Part shown: positions 47,381-57,735 of the stretch, one piece after another | Layout: the number at the start of each line of letters is the position of its first letter | How positions within the stretch are numbered: the stretch's first letter is position 1 | From: Carettochelys insculpta | Taxonomy: Eukaryota; Chordata; Testudines; Carettochelyidae | DNA: 64,000 nt | Direction of reading: 5' to 3' | Assembly: GCF_033958435.1 (NCBI RefSeq) | Contig: NC_134137.1 | Location: 256,168,501 to 256,232,500 of the forward strand | Position numbers and translations under genes: made by a program | Notes under the pieces: model-generated | The model's input: only the letters and a program-made list of their open reading frames with translations | Databases searched by the model: none | What the model was told of the DNA's origin: nothing

Positions 47381-48583
47381 TTACTGAAGATGATCCAGTC
47401 TTTCCACAAAAACATGAGAGGAACTGTCCAATACGATGGCACATTATCGGATGCTTTCAGCATCAGGAGCGGCGTCAAACAAGGATGTGTCCTTGCTCCG
47501 ACACTGTTCGGGATCTTCTTCACACTCCTCCTTAAACACACCTTTGGATCTTCAACAGAGGGCATCTTTTTGCACACAAGATCTGACGGGAAACTGTTTA
47601 ATCTTGCAAGGTTGAAAGCTAAATCTAAGGTGCGGGAAGTCCTCATCAGAGACATCCTGTTCGCAGATGACGCTGCTGTCGTGTCACACACAGAAGACCA
47701 GCTTCAGAAGCTGCTGGATCGGTTCTCCAAAGCATGCAAGGACTTTGGGCTCTCCATCAGCCTAAAGAAGACGAACGTACTTGCTCAGGATGTTGCTGTT
47801 TCTCTATCAATCAGCATTGACAACTATACATTAGATGTCATCCACGAGTTCATTTACCTTAGGTCCACCATCACTGACACCCTGTCCTTGGAGACTGAGC
47901 TAAATAGGAGGATCGGTAAAGCGGCCACAACTCTGTCCAGACTCAGCAAGAGAGTGTGGAATAACAACAAGTTGTACACTCACACCAAAATGCATCTCTA
48001 CAGAGCCTGCAGTCTCAGCACCCTCCTTTACGGCAGTAAGACTTGGACCTTGTACTCCCGCCAGGAAAAGAGGCTGAACGTCTTCCACTTATGCTGCCTC
48101 AGGCGCATCCTTGGAATATCGTGGAAGGACAGAATGTCCAATACTACCATCCTTGAGCAAGCTGGAATCCCAACTATGCACACCCTCCTCAGGCAGCGGC
48201 GACTCCGCTGGCTTGGCCACATCCACAGGATGAATGATGGAAGGATTCCAAAAGACATCCTGTATGGCGAGCTAGCCTCTGGCAAAAGACCTCCTGGATG
48301 CCCCCAGCTGTGCTACAAAGTTGTTTGCAAGAGAGACTTCAGGGAAGTAGACATCAAGCCAGACAGCTGGGAGAAGCTGGCAGATGATAGCAGCAGATGG
48401 AGGCAGGAACTATACAAGGGCCTTCAGAAGGGTGAGTTGAGGATCAGACCGCTAGCAAAGGACAAGCGAGACCACAGAAAGCACAGCAAGGACCTGCCAG
48501 ACACCCATTACATATGCAACAAATGCAGCAAGGACTGTCACTCTCATGTGGGTCTTCATGGTGACAGCCGACGCTGCAAATGA
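47381..48583 (+). pseudogene. LINE ORF2 C-terminal half: RT palm/thumb and C-terminal finger
   Basis: The open frame begins LLKMIQSFHKNMRGTVQYDG right at the inversion junction. It contains RSGVKQGCVLAPTLF and the catalytic ILFADDAAVVSH (about 47656-47690), then LKKTNVLAQ, RIGKAATTLSRLSKRVW, YGSKTWTLYSRQEKRL, LRWLGHIHRMNDGRIPKDIL and a Cys/His-rich end CNKCSKDCHSHVGLHG...RRC like that of several LINE clades. Stop at 48581-48583. The 398-codon frame is uninterrupted, unlike the inverted half. Without the N-terminal half it is inactive. Confidence 0.85.
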
Positions 48584-48661
48584 GGATGCCGAACAGAACT
48601 ACGAAGGGCGCGATCCGTAGTCTATGTATACTGAAGGATGCTAGTACTAGTCCAACAGGCA

Positions 48662-49379
48662 TTCTGATTCAATTTCTATGCAATTATTTTGAAAAGCCCA
48701 CTGATGGCAGTAATGTTAGGCTAGTAATCAGTTCTCTGCTTTAAAAGATTCTGGAACCAACAACTTTAGTTGACCTCAGGCTCAACACTGGGGGAAGAGA
48801 GAGAAATGGGGCAGTGTCCTGTGCTTCAAAACTGCCCAGGGATCCTGGCTGCCACTGCTGCTACTGCAGGAGTAACTGCAGCTGGAGCCCAGACCTTTTA
48901 AACTGATGCCACGATGCAATGTGGGCAGCTTTGAGGGTGTGTGTGTGAGGGGGCGCACTGGTGTGGTACACTCAAGGCAGTGCTGAAGGATAGCTGCCCT
49001 CAGTCCTGCCTCTCCTGCCTTCATAACATACTGCCATTATCTGCTGCAGGGAAATCAAAACTTCAGTCCTCTGTTAATTGAGCCATCACACTCTGCCTGA
49101 GGTGCTGACAGCCTCTCTCTTTAGCTGCTTCAAAAACCAAATCTTTTACACCAACTGCTATTGATGTGGCACCTTTTCTTCCTAGCTAAAAGGTAAAACA
49201 TGCAGTTGTCAGACTTGGTATTCTGTTGAGTGTTAATTCATCTGCTAGATTGCTACTATTCACCGAGTGAAGTGACCCAGGAACACTTTTTTTGTCACTC
49301 TGAAATTGGCCCCAGGCAAAAACTTATGGACCTTTTGGAAGCTGATGCAGTGGCCTCGTATGGTAAAGCTCAGCTTTGT
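48662..49379. other. No recognisable gene
   Basis: A GC-richer patch at about 48780-49030 contains GTGTGTGTGTGAGGGGGCGC and may be an unrecognised DNA-transposon piece. The rest is AT-rich. Confidence 0.35.
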
Positions 49380-50307
49380 GTTCCTGAGCTGCCTAACCAC
49401 CATCATGTGCCAGCAATGCCCCACTGCAATTTACATTGGCCAAACTGGACAGTCTCTCCGTAAAAGAATAATGGACATAAATCAGACATCAGGAACGGTA
49501 ATGTACAGAAGCCTGTGGGGGAACACTTCAATCTCCCTGGACACTCAGTGGCAGATTTAAGGGTGACACTTCTTAATCAAAAAAAATTTCAGAAATCAAA
49601 TGGAGAGAGAAATCTCTGAGCTGCAATTTATTTGCAAATTTGACTCCATTAACCATGGATTAAACAGAGACTGGGAGTGGCTCGCAGCTTACAAAGACAC
49701 ATTTACCACCGGACTATCCAGTTACGTGGACTCCCTCCTCAAACCCTATGCCACCAATGCTCCCAGCTATATCCGAGATACCACCGACTTCCTGAGGAAA
49801 TTACAAAACATCGGAAAAGTTCCTCATAACGCCATCCTTGCCACAATGGATGTAGAGGCTCTGTACACTAATATTCCACATAAAGACGGATTACAAGCAA
49901 TCAGGAATACCATCCCGCATGCCACCACAGCCAATCTGGTGTCTGACCTCTGTAACTTTATTCTCACACACAATCATTTCTGTTTTGGGGACAATTTATA
50001 TCTCCAGATTAGTGGAACTGCTATGGGCACTTGCATGGCCCCACAATATGCTAATATATTGATGGCTGACCTGGAACAACGATTCCTCAGCTCTCGTCCC
50101 CTATTACCACTCCTCTACTTAACATACACTGATGACATCTTTATGATTTGGACCCATGGTACAGAGGCTCTAGAAGAATTCCACAAAAACTTTAACAATC
50201 TACACCCCACCATCAACTTATGCCTCGATTACAATATGCAAGAGATACATTTCCTGGACACTACAGTACTAATCAAGGATGGCCTGATCAGTACCACCCT
50301 GTACTGA
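49380..50307 (+). pseudogene. GIY-YIG segment fused in frame to Penelope RT
   Basis: Part one encodes IMCQQCPTAIYIGQTGQSLR (GIY-YIG core). After frame changes near 49470 and 49555 it gives GHSVADLRVTLLNQKKF and ICKFDSINHGLNRD. From 49600 a single 235-codon frame runs through WEWLAAYKDTFTTGLSSYVD into the RT: PSYIRDTTDFLRKL, ATMDVEALYTNIPH (first Asp motif), FCFGDNLYLQISGTAMG and YTDDIFMIW (catalytic YxDD, about 50122-50148). It ends at a stop at 50305-50307, caused by a small lesion; homology continues downstream in other frames. Confidence 0.85.
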
Positions 50308-51237
50308 AAACCTACTGATCGCTATACTTACCTACACCCTTCTAGTTTCTATCCTGCACACGTGACTAGATCCATTGTTTACAGTCAAGCTCTTAGGTAC
50401 AATCGCATTTGCTCTGATCCAACTGACAGAGACCAAAAACTACAAGAACTTTACCAAATATTCATAAACCTGAATCACCCACCAGGAGAAGTTAAAAAAC
50501 AAATTGACAGGGCCAGATGAATACCCAGAGACCAGCTGCTCCAAGATCGGCCCAAAAAATCCAAGAACAGAACACCACTGGTCATCACCTACAGCCCCCA
50601 ACTCAGACCACTGCAATGAATTATTAAAGACCTACAACCTATCCTTAATCAGGATGCTACACTCCAGAAGGCCCTAGGTGACATGCCTGTTCTCTCCTAC
50701 AGACAACCTCCCAATCTCATGAGGATCCTCACTAACAGCCACAGTCTATACCCCAGGAACACCAGTCCTGGAACCTTCCCCTGCAACAAAGCCCGCTGCC
50801 AGCTTTGTCCACATATCTTCTCTGGAAATACCATCACTGGACCTAACCAGGTTACTCACAGAATCACGGGCACTTTCTCATGCTCCTCTACTAACATCAT
50901 ATATGCCATCATGTGCCAACAATGCCCAGGTGCTTTGTATATTGGACAGACTTCTAACTCCCTTAGACAAAGGGTCAACGGGCACAAAACAGACATCAAA
51001 ACACTCCAGATCCACAAACCAGTTAGTCAACATTTTAATGGAATGGGGCATTCTGTCAATGACCTAAAGCTATGTGTGTTACTGAGGAAGAATTATCGCA
51101 CCGTTCTGGAAAGGCAAGCAGCTGAGCTGGCTTTTATATTCAAATTCGGCACATTAACACATGGTTTAAATCGTGACGGGAACTTTCTGAGTCACTGTAG
51201 GGGCTCGTCTGCACACTTGGCTCAATCTAATTCTTGA
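50308..51237 (+). pseudogene. Penelope RT thumb/linker and C-terminal GIY-YIG nuclease
   Basis: Continuation of the same protein: KPTDRYTYLHPSSFYPAH, DPTDRDQKLQELYQIF, then stops near 50520 and 50620. From 50683 a clean 184-codon frame holds YRQPPNLMRILTNSHSL, CNKARCQLCPHI (Cys-rich linker), IMCQQCPGALYIGQTSNSLR (GIY-YIG core), VSQHFNGMGHSVNDLKLC and LERQAAELAFIFKFGTLTHG. It ends at TGA 51235-51237. The nuclease frame is intact; the chain as a whole is broken. Confidence 0.85.
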
Positions 51238-51364
51238 CCTTCCCCCCACCCCTCTACTCTCTGATTTGCTCACCTTGATTATCTTTTTCTGATTTGTCCT
51301 CCTTGCTTACCGTTTTTGGTTCTCTGTGTCTTAAATATTGAGTCTGTTCTGGTCTGGCTATGGT

Positions 51365-51391
51365 CTGAAGAAGTGGGTCTGTCCCACAAAA
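51365..51391 (+). ncRNA. Hammerhead-like motif in Penelope tail
   Basis: CTGAAGA, then stem GTGGG...CCCAC, then AAAA where the hammerhead core needs GAAA. Counterparts are 32037-32065 (stem weakened, GGAA), 56097-56124 (perfect stem and GAAA) and 51672-51709. One extra A sits between CUGANGA and the stem in all copies. Ribozyme activity is not shown. Confidence 0.3.
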
Positions 51392-51450
51392 GCTCACCTA
51401 ATAAACTATTTTGCTAGTCTTTAAAGTGCTACTTGACTGCTTTTTGTTCT

Positions 51451-51757
51451 TACAAAGACAGTTTCTCTGCTCTGGGTGTTGATAGCTCCCCATTAGACTC
51501 TGACAATGGTCATATCCCCCTGTCTCATCTGACTTGTTTTTTCCTCTTTTGATAAGTACTATTGATACTGGGCCATTTCCACCTTGCTGAATAGACCTTG
51601 TCAGCTCTGGCCCTCCGCATTTACTGAGATGCCACTCTTTAAATACCCCTCTGAAACCAACCCCCATCCATCTGATGAAGCAGGTCTTTGCCCACGAAAG
51701 CTTATGCTCCAAAATATCTGATAGTCTATAAGGTGCCACATGACTTTTTGTTGTTCA
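51451..51757 (+). mobile_element. Second Penelope-type 3' UTR tail
   Basis: Follows the first tail directly. It ends with a variant tail: CTGATGAAGCAGGTCTTTGC, CACGAAAGCTTATGCTCC, then GATAGTCTATAAGGTGCCAC. The body upstream (51470-51650) resembles 3' UTR sequence and has no frame. The unit is a different subfamily from that at 51345-51450. Confidence 0.6.
51672..51709 (+). ncRNA. Hammerhead-like motif (type I-like arrangement)
   Basis: CTGATGA...GAAAGCTTATGCTC. GAAA is followed by a possible tiny stem III (GC-TTAT-GC), closed by an A-U pair, then C at the expected cleavage position. Stem II has two mismatches here and there is one extra A before it. Stem I cannot be drawn convincingly. Confidence 0.3.
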
Positions 51758-52496
51758 CCAGTATGAAGAGTTTCATAACCAACATTATCATGGTTCCAAA
51801 AGAAAAACTACAGCTGATGGGGAATAGCAATTATCCCTGAAAATGAATGTTAACAGTGTTGAAAGAATTTACCAGATACCAAATTGTGAAAGTCTAGTTC
51901 AGAATTTGGAAATAAAAGTAGCCTATCACCATTGATTTAGGCCATAATAAAGAGGGTTATCTTTAAATGTAAATTAGAGAGGAGAGGGAGACCTAAAAGG
52001 AGAACAAGAAACAGGAAATAGTTGAGGCTTTGAACAATACTGACAAAGTGGGGGTCTGTGTTTTTCCATCTACCACTCAGCAAGAGCAAAGAATTGGGTC
52101 CAACTATCAAACAGAGGGATAATTGTTGGTAGGTATTAATATTAACTACATAAAGTAAATATTTGTGTTTCTTATTCTACACTAATGATACTGTATATGA
52201 TACCTGGATGTACTGCATGAAAGGATTAATAGGGCATATTCTTTTTTCCCTAAGCTGGAGAAAACCTGGGGTCAGCAAAGGAGGACAGCCACAACTGGTG
52301 AAAGAAGAAGCCCCTTCCTGGGATTAGTATACCACTTTTCTAGCACTTCTACTGAACATAGCATAGCCACCATATTTTTGGATTCCAGGTTGAAGTTCCC
52401 CTAATACACTTCCTACAATAACTAATGAGGTAACAGCTCCCTCCTGTCTTCCTCGTGAGTCCCTTCTAATTGGAGACCTTCTTATGTGTGGAATAG
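51758..52496. other. No recognisable gene
   Basis: AT-rich DNA. Nothing identifiable. Confidence 0.4.
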
Positions 52497-52652
52497 TAAC
52501 AGAGAGATAGCCATGTTAGTCTGTACTTCAACAAAACAAAGCAGCAGAAATATAGTATTTGATGAAGTGGGTCTGTCCTATGAAAGCTCATTACCTAATA
52601 AATCATTTGTTAGTCTTTAAAATGGCACATTTCTGCTGCTTTGTTTTCTTTT
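52497..52652. repeat. Penelope-type tail pieces in head-to-head orientation
   Basis: 52497-52555 is the far end of the tail on - (TAACAGAGAGATAGCCATGT). 52556-52652 is the tail on + (GATGAAGTGGGTCTGTCC, CTAATAAATCATTTGTTAG). The outer parts AACAAAGCAGCAGAAAT and ATTTCTGCTGCTTTGTT form an inverted repeat, so the unit could fold on itself. Confidence 0.7.
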
Positions 52653-53227
52653 ATGTGATTATCCTTAAATAGGCTTTTCTGAAAGTAATGGAGTCTCCTT
52701 GCCTGACTCATTCAGCTACTAAAGATCAAGTGCTTCCCCCAAAAAAGGTGAGAGAGGGAATAACTTCTGATATCTCTTCAGAACTCCTACTAAAATGGAC
52801 CCACCAAAGTATTCATCATCACTCTTGAGCCAGATTCTAACAATGAAGCAAGGTAAAATAAGTCTAAGTATTTACAATGACAATTTTAGTTTCCTTAGTA
52901 GCAGTGGTTACTTGATCAGATTGCTGTTTGTAATCCCTATGGATTCTGTTGGGGTTTCTCTCTCAGTAACATTTGTTCATTCCTCTCTGAAGGGCTTCAA
53001 AACAGTCATGCTTCTCTTCTGAGTTCTGATATTGCCTGTGCCTTCCCTCCTTATCTTTAACTTATTTTCTATTTTAATGTAATGATTATTCTCCTTTTAA
53101 AAACTTACTCTGACTTCTCTGATTACAATTAAGATGTCAGTATTTTCCAACAGATACCCAGGTTTCCTGCACACCCTGTCTATCCATCCAGGTACCCAAT
53201 TCATTTAGGTTAAGAAATAATTATGGT
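52653..53227. other. No recognisable gene or repeat
   Basis: AT-rich spacer before MITE D. Confidence 0.4.
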
Positions 53228-53231
53228 CATT

Positions 53232-53941
53232 GGCTACATCTACATGTGCACGCTACATCGAAGTAGCTTATTTCGATGTAGCGACATCGAAATAGGCTAT
53301 TTCGATGAATAACGTCTACACGTCCTCCAGGGCTGGCAACGTCGACGTTCAGCTTCGACTTTGGGCAGCACCACATCGAAATAGGCGCTGCGAGGGAACG
53401 TCTACACGCCAAAGTAGCACACACCGAAATGAGGGTGCCAGGAACAGCTGCAGACAGGGTCACAGGGCGGACTCAACAGCAAGCCGCTCCCTTAAAGGGC
53501 CCCTCCCAGACACAGTTGCACTAAACAACACAAGATCCACAGAGCTGACAACTGGTTGCAGACCCTGTGCATGCAGCATGGATCCCCAGCTGCAGCAGCA
53601 GCAGCCAGAAGCCCTGGGCTAAGGGCTGCTGCACACGGTGACCATAGAGCCCTGCAGGGGCTGGAGAGAGAGCGTCTCTCAACCCCTCAGCTGATGGCCG
53701 CCATGGCAGACCCCGCCATTTCGATGTTGCGGGACGTGGATCGTCTACACGTGCCCTACTTCGACGTTCAACTTCGAAGTAGGGTGCTATTCCCATCCCC
53801 TCATGGGGTTAGCAACTTCGACGTCTCTCCGCCTAACGTCGATTTCAACTTCGAAATAGCGCCCAACACGTGTAGCCGTGACGGGCGCTATTTCAAAGTT
53901 GGCGCCACTACTTCGAAGTAGCGTGCACGTGTAGACACGGC
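53232..53941 (+). mobile_element. Harbinger MITE D
   Basis: GGCTACATCTACATGTGCAC to CACGTGTAGACACGGC, with CATT on both sides (53228-53231, 53942-53945). The left half matches the start of the 20-kb element through to an intact transposase-like start, ATGGATCCCCAGCTGCAG, followed after a few codons by a stop (GGGCTAA). The right half matches its right end. A 105-codon frame (53305-53622) covers the left half in frame with that start. Confidence 0.9.
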
Positions 53942-53945
53942 CATT

Positions 53946-56079
53946 GTGTGATATATGTTAGTAGATATTGACCTTTACATGGATACATTGCCTGAATTAC
54001 AAGTTGATTAATTAGGCCAATAGTCATTCAGTTAGTAATAACTATACGTTAGCCTAGTAGATATTCCTATTGCTGCACTCCATATTAAATACTAAAGGGT
54101 TATTGTTTTAAGTGGTACAATGGGTTTTAGATGAGAAATCCAAAACAGATCAGAGAACAGAGCACATCTAAATACCCACATACAGTTCTGTATATTTTAT
54201 ATATATTTTATCTATATTTTATAAGCTACAAAACCACTGCTGCCCTAATTGTTTATATTCTGTACTCTCAGCCTATCCAGAGCTCTGAGATAGGTTAGGT
54301 TGTTCTCTGGATTACAGAAACAATCTCAGGTATGGATTATACATTTACTATTATATTGTTACTACATAATAGACTGGTTTCTTCCTATTTTCCAGACCTA
54401 ACAAAAGGCTATTGCCTCTGTGTTGCAGCTTGTTGTATAATTAAGAGGAAGGTGATCATTTTATTTCTGACTCTACAGCATTTATACACATTTCTTGCTT
54501 TTCTGCTGGTTCTGACCAGTTTTGTCTAATTTTTATCTTGTGTTGCATTAAATAGAAACAATACTGAATGCTTCTGTACTTCCCACATACACATCTGACC
54601 CTTAATGGTAAACCTTTTCAGGCATTCGGCAAGTGCAACTTTCAAAAACCATTTTATGCTACTACACAAATATCATCAAGGGGAAATGGTATTTTTACTA
54701 CTAATCATGTTTACTAGGTAGGTGACAAGCTCTACCTGACACGTGTATAGAAATGTGCTATCAAAACAAAGGGACTGCTTTCTTGTAGGCCAGATTCAGC
54801 TTCAGCCCCAGTTCAGCAAAACACTTAAGTATGTGAACTGCTGTCAGTAGGATTATTCATGTGTTTAACAAGTTCTCTGTTTGACTGAAGCTTATGCAAA
54901 CTGTTTTGTTGACGCTTTGTAGCTGAGGGATAAAGCTGTGTGTATTTTACACTATATTTCTATTACTTATTGTAACTGGAGTCCCAGGGGAACCATCTGA
55001 GGTTACTCAAATAGGGGAAAACTGCAAAAAATGGGGAAGCCACTCCCCAAAGTTGGTGGTTATTCCAATACTTAGTTTCAATAAGCAAGCACAAAACAGC
55101 TTCTATGATACCGTACGCATTACATAGAAGCCAACAACACACTTCCTGTAACGCATCCCAGCATTAAGCCACTACCCAGACACCCAGCTCAAATGTGATA
55201 AAGGTCAGTGACAATCTTATTCACCACATAAGAAAGTTCACCAGTCCCAAAGGATGAAAAACATATTATCTTCCAGTTTAATGAGTATTTCAGATCTTAC
55301 TGCAAAGGCACACTTATATACTTTAATAACTAACCTAATATTCATTAAAAATAAAGAAAATAGAGTATTAGTTAAAAGATCAGTATCACACCAGTCATGA
55401 ACACAGTTCTGAGATCAGATTTCATAGTAGAATTGAGGAGCTTTGTAGTTGCAAATAGTTCTTACATCATCAGTCCAGAGCTATCAATTCAGTATCCATT
55501 TTGGGGAGAGCAGGGTACCCTGGGATTTCGAATCTTGCAATTTAAGAAGTTTTCCACACTGAGTATCAGAGCAGATGTGAGATCAGAAGGATGAAGTTCC
55601 AAGATACTTTTATACAAAACCAGGCTTCTCTTGACAGCTTAAATTCATTACGTGAACAATAGGTGATCCTGGAAACTTCTTTCAGAAACATTATCTGTAC
55701 TTGGGTATAGGGATTAGCATCAGACAATTGCCACTTTGCTAACATTAACAGGTGATTAGCTGTATGCTTCAAATAAAATTCAACTCAGTGTTATTACTAT
55801 ATTTACATTTTATTTAAATGTCAGTATCGCTGAACTGACAGACGGAAATACAGGCAGGAATCACTTGATTGCATTGTTAAACCTCTAACAATATATAAAC
55901 AAATCCAGGAAATACAAACATTGTTTACCAAAATCTCCCTAACGGTTGAATTTGGGTTTTCCAGGCCATGAGCCACACTTCTGTGAAGTCACAGATTTGC
56001 AAAGTGCTCTGCCTACACCTGACCTTTGTTCCAAGCAACACAGTATGGTTCTTCTGTGAAGTGCGTGCTGGCCAAATGT
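53946..56079. other. No recognisable gene
   Basis: AT-rich. Near 54790-54890, CAAAACACTTAAGTATGTGAAC recalls an ancient amniote repeat. No protein-coding sequence seen. Confidence 0.4.
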
Positions 56080-56224
56080 TCTGGTATGGCTATGGTCTGA
56101 AGAAGTGGGTCTGTCCCACGAAAGCTCATCACCTAATAAATTATTTTGTTAGTCTATAAAGTGCTACTTTACTGCTTTTTTGTTTTTATAATACATAGAC
56201 TAGCACCACTATCTCTCTGTTACT
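56080..56224 (+). repeat. Isolated Penelope-type 3' tail
   Basis: GGCTATGGTCTGAAGAAGTG, GGGTCTGTCCCACGAAAGCT, then ACCTAATAAATTATTTTGTT and CATAGACTAGCAC...CTCTCTGTTACT. Only the tail is present, so it is a severely 5'-truncated insertion. It has the best-preserved hammerhead-like stem and GAAA (56097-56124). Confidence 0.8.
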
Positions 56225-56634
56225 AATTATCCAGGGATGTGCCCTCCTTTTGTGTTTCTCCTCCACCACCCCCATGTCATGTTTCCTTTTGTCTTTTTTT
56301 CTCTGGTTATTCTTTTTATTTTCCATCAATTCTGTTCTCTGTCATTTCATATTTCACAATTGCATTTCAGTAAAGTTCAACTGGACATAGTACTTCAGTA
56401 CAGTTAAAGAAGTTCTATCAATGGAATCAACACACTTTTGCCTGCTCACTTATAAACAGTGGATTTTGATATCTTCAGAACTGCTTTGGCATAACATTAA
56501 GTGAGAGAATAGACAATATTTTGAGAGGGATCCTATATAAAGATACATATGATAGATTGTTTTTTCAAATTATTGGAGTTATTTTACATACCACTGGGGC
56601 TTATCTCCAGCAGACTTGCACAGAATTCCAATAT
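56225..56634. other. No recognisable gene or repeat
   Basis: AT-rich spacer. Confidence 0.4.
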
Positions 56635-56720
56635 ACAACCATAGAGTTCAAGGCCAAAAGGGACCACCAGATCATTCAGTCTGACCTTCTCTTTATCACA
56701 GGCAACTAAACATCCTTCTC
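56635..56720 (-). mobile_element. CR1 3' UTR fragment
   Basis: ATAGAGTTCAAGGCCAAAAG and CAGATCATTCAGTCTGACCT are the reverse complement of a typical CR1 3' UTR. No coding part. Confidence 0.6.
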
Positions 56721-56786
56721 CTCAGCCTTCCCCCCAGAAACCAGAGTTAGTCCAAGCATTGTAGTCTTCAGCAGACTAAACTATGT

Positions 56787-56985
56787 TATAGTCTCAGAGG
56801 GGTAGCCACTTTAGTCTGTACCTTCACAAATAACAAGCAGTCCTGTAGCACCTTACAGACTAACAAATTTATTAGGTCACGAGCTTTCATGGGTAAAACC
56901 CACTTCTTCAGATGTGAGTCTTATGCACAAAAGCTCTTGACCTAATAAATTTGTTAGTCTCTAAGGTGCTACTGGACTGTCAGCT
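56787..56985. repeat. Inverted pair of Penelope-type tails
   Basis: 56787-56915 is a tail on - (ends CCCACTTCTTCAGATG). 56916-56985 is a shortened tail on + (GACCTAATAAATTTGTTAGT, CTCTAAGGTGCTACTGGAC). The arms share GACCTAATAAATTTGTTAGT in opposite orientation, giving a foldable palindrome of about 75 bp per arm. Confidence 0.7.
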
Positions 56986-57104
56986 ATTTTATGTCAACAT
57001 CATTGGTTTTGCTTGACATACAATTGTGAAAGAATTACGTGTGTTCTGTTGTAAAAGCAGAAACCAATACACAGAACATCTGGTTCTGTTAGTAGCTCAG
57101 CTAT

Positions 57105-57270
57105 TGGTTTCCCATGTGACTTCAAGTACATCACTTCATTTTCTGTCTTAGTTTTGCCATCTGCAAAACTGGGAGCAAAATACTTACTTATGATGCTATG
57201 GGACAATGAGAATTAATACATATTCATAAGGCATTTTGAAGTCCTCATATGAAAATGCTAGCCGTTACGT
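57105..57270 (+). mobile_element. MIR-like SINE remnant
   Basis: TGACTTCAAGTACATCACTT, then TTTTGCCATCTGCAAAACTG and AAAATACTTACTTATGATG follow the order of the MIR/CORE-SINE consensus. Old and diverged. Confidence 0.5.
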
Positions 57271-57443
57271 AAATAAGAATTATAATTATTTTCACACTGC
57301 TACATTACATCCAGCGCATCCATCTCAAAATTGTTTGAGAGAACTATGTTGTTTAATTGATTGTACAAAGGCCTAAAAGCAAAGCATTACGGAGTTCTAA
57401 TCCAAATCCCTGACACTGCCTTACTTGCTGGGCAAGTCTCTTA

Positions 57444-57732
57444 GGGCAAGTCTATACTAGGGAAATAAGTTGATTTCAGATACGCAGTTCTAACTATGGC
57501 ATTTGCATAGCTAGAAGCGACATATCGGAATTAACTTATGTCCCTAGTGAAGGCCAAGCCTCTATAGTCTCATGTTGACGTCTCCCGTATGCCACATGAC
57601 AGCATGAAGTACTGGGGCTCATGGCAGAGCCCAGAGAGGTCAATTTTCCTGCATCTTCACCAGACACACAAAACTGAACTCCAGAAAATCGACCACCAGT
57701 GCGTCGATCTTCTGGTAAGTATAGACAAGCTT
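57444..57732. mobile_element. 289-bp Harbinger-type MITE with TTA duplication
   Basis: GGGCAAGTCTATACTAGGG at the left, GTAAGTATAGACAAGCTT at the right, TTA on each side (57441-57443, 57733-57735), the classic 3-bp Harbinger target. Its termini differ from the GGCTACG families. The left flank, GGGCAAGTCTCTTA, looks like part of an older MIR-like SINE. Confidence 0.75.
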
Positions 57733-57735
57733 TTA

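Larger units (their letters stand above)
43996..48661 (+). mobile_element. Non-LTR retrotransposon with inverted 5' half and 15-bp TSD
   Basis: CTAGTCCAACAGGCA occurs at 43996-44010 and again, identically, at 48647-48661, so everything between is one insertion. 44011 to about 47375 is the 5' part of the element in minus orientation (5' region, endonuclease, first part of RT). About 47381-48646 is the 3' part in plus orientation (rest of RT, C-terminal finger, short 3' UTR). The inverted block ends precisely at the left duplication. About 30 codons between the halves, including the first RT Asp motif, are missing. This is the structure expected from twin priming. I do not assign a LINE clade with certainty; an APE-type, RTE-like element is likely. 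Confidence 0.9.
49380..51450 (+). mobile_element. Penelope-like locus 2, tandem chimera
   Basis: Order on +: a diverged GIY-YIG nuclease segment (49380-49695); then directly an RT lacking its N-terminus (49700-50520); the linker and a second GIY-YIG domain (50520-51235); and a 3' UTR with GGTCTGAAGAAGTGGGTCTG and AATAAACTATTTTGCTAG, ending near 51450. Penelope-like elements are often found as head-to-tail partial copies, and this fits. The first nuclease segment comes from a different subfamily (GEHFNLPGHS against SQHFNGMGHS). Confidence 0.85.
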
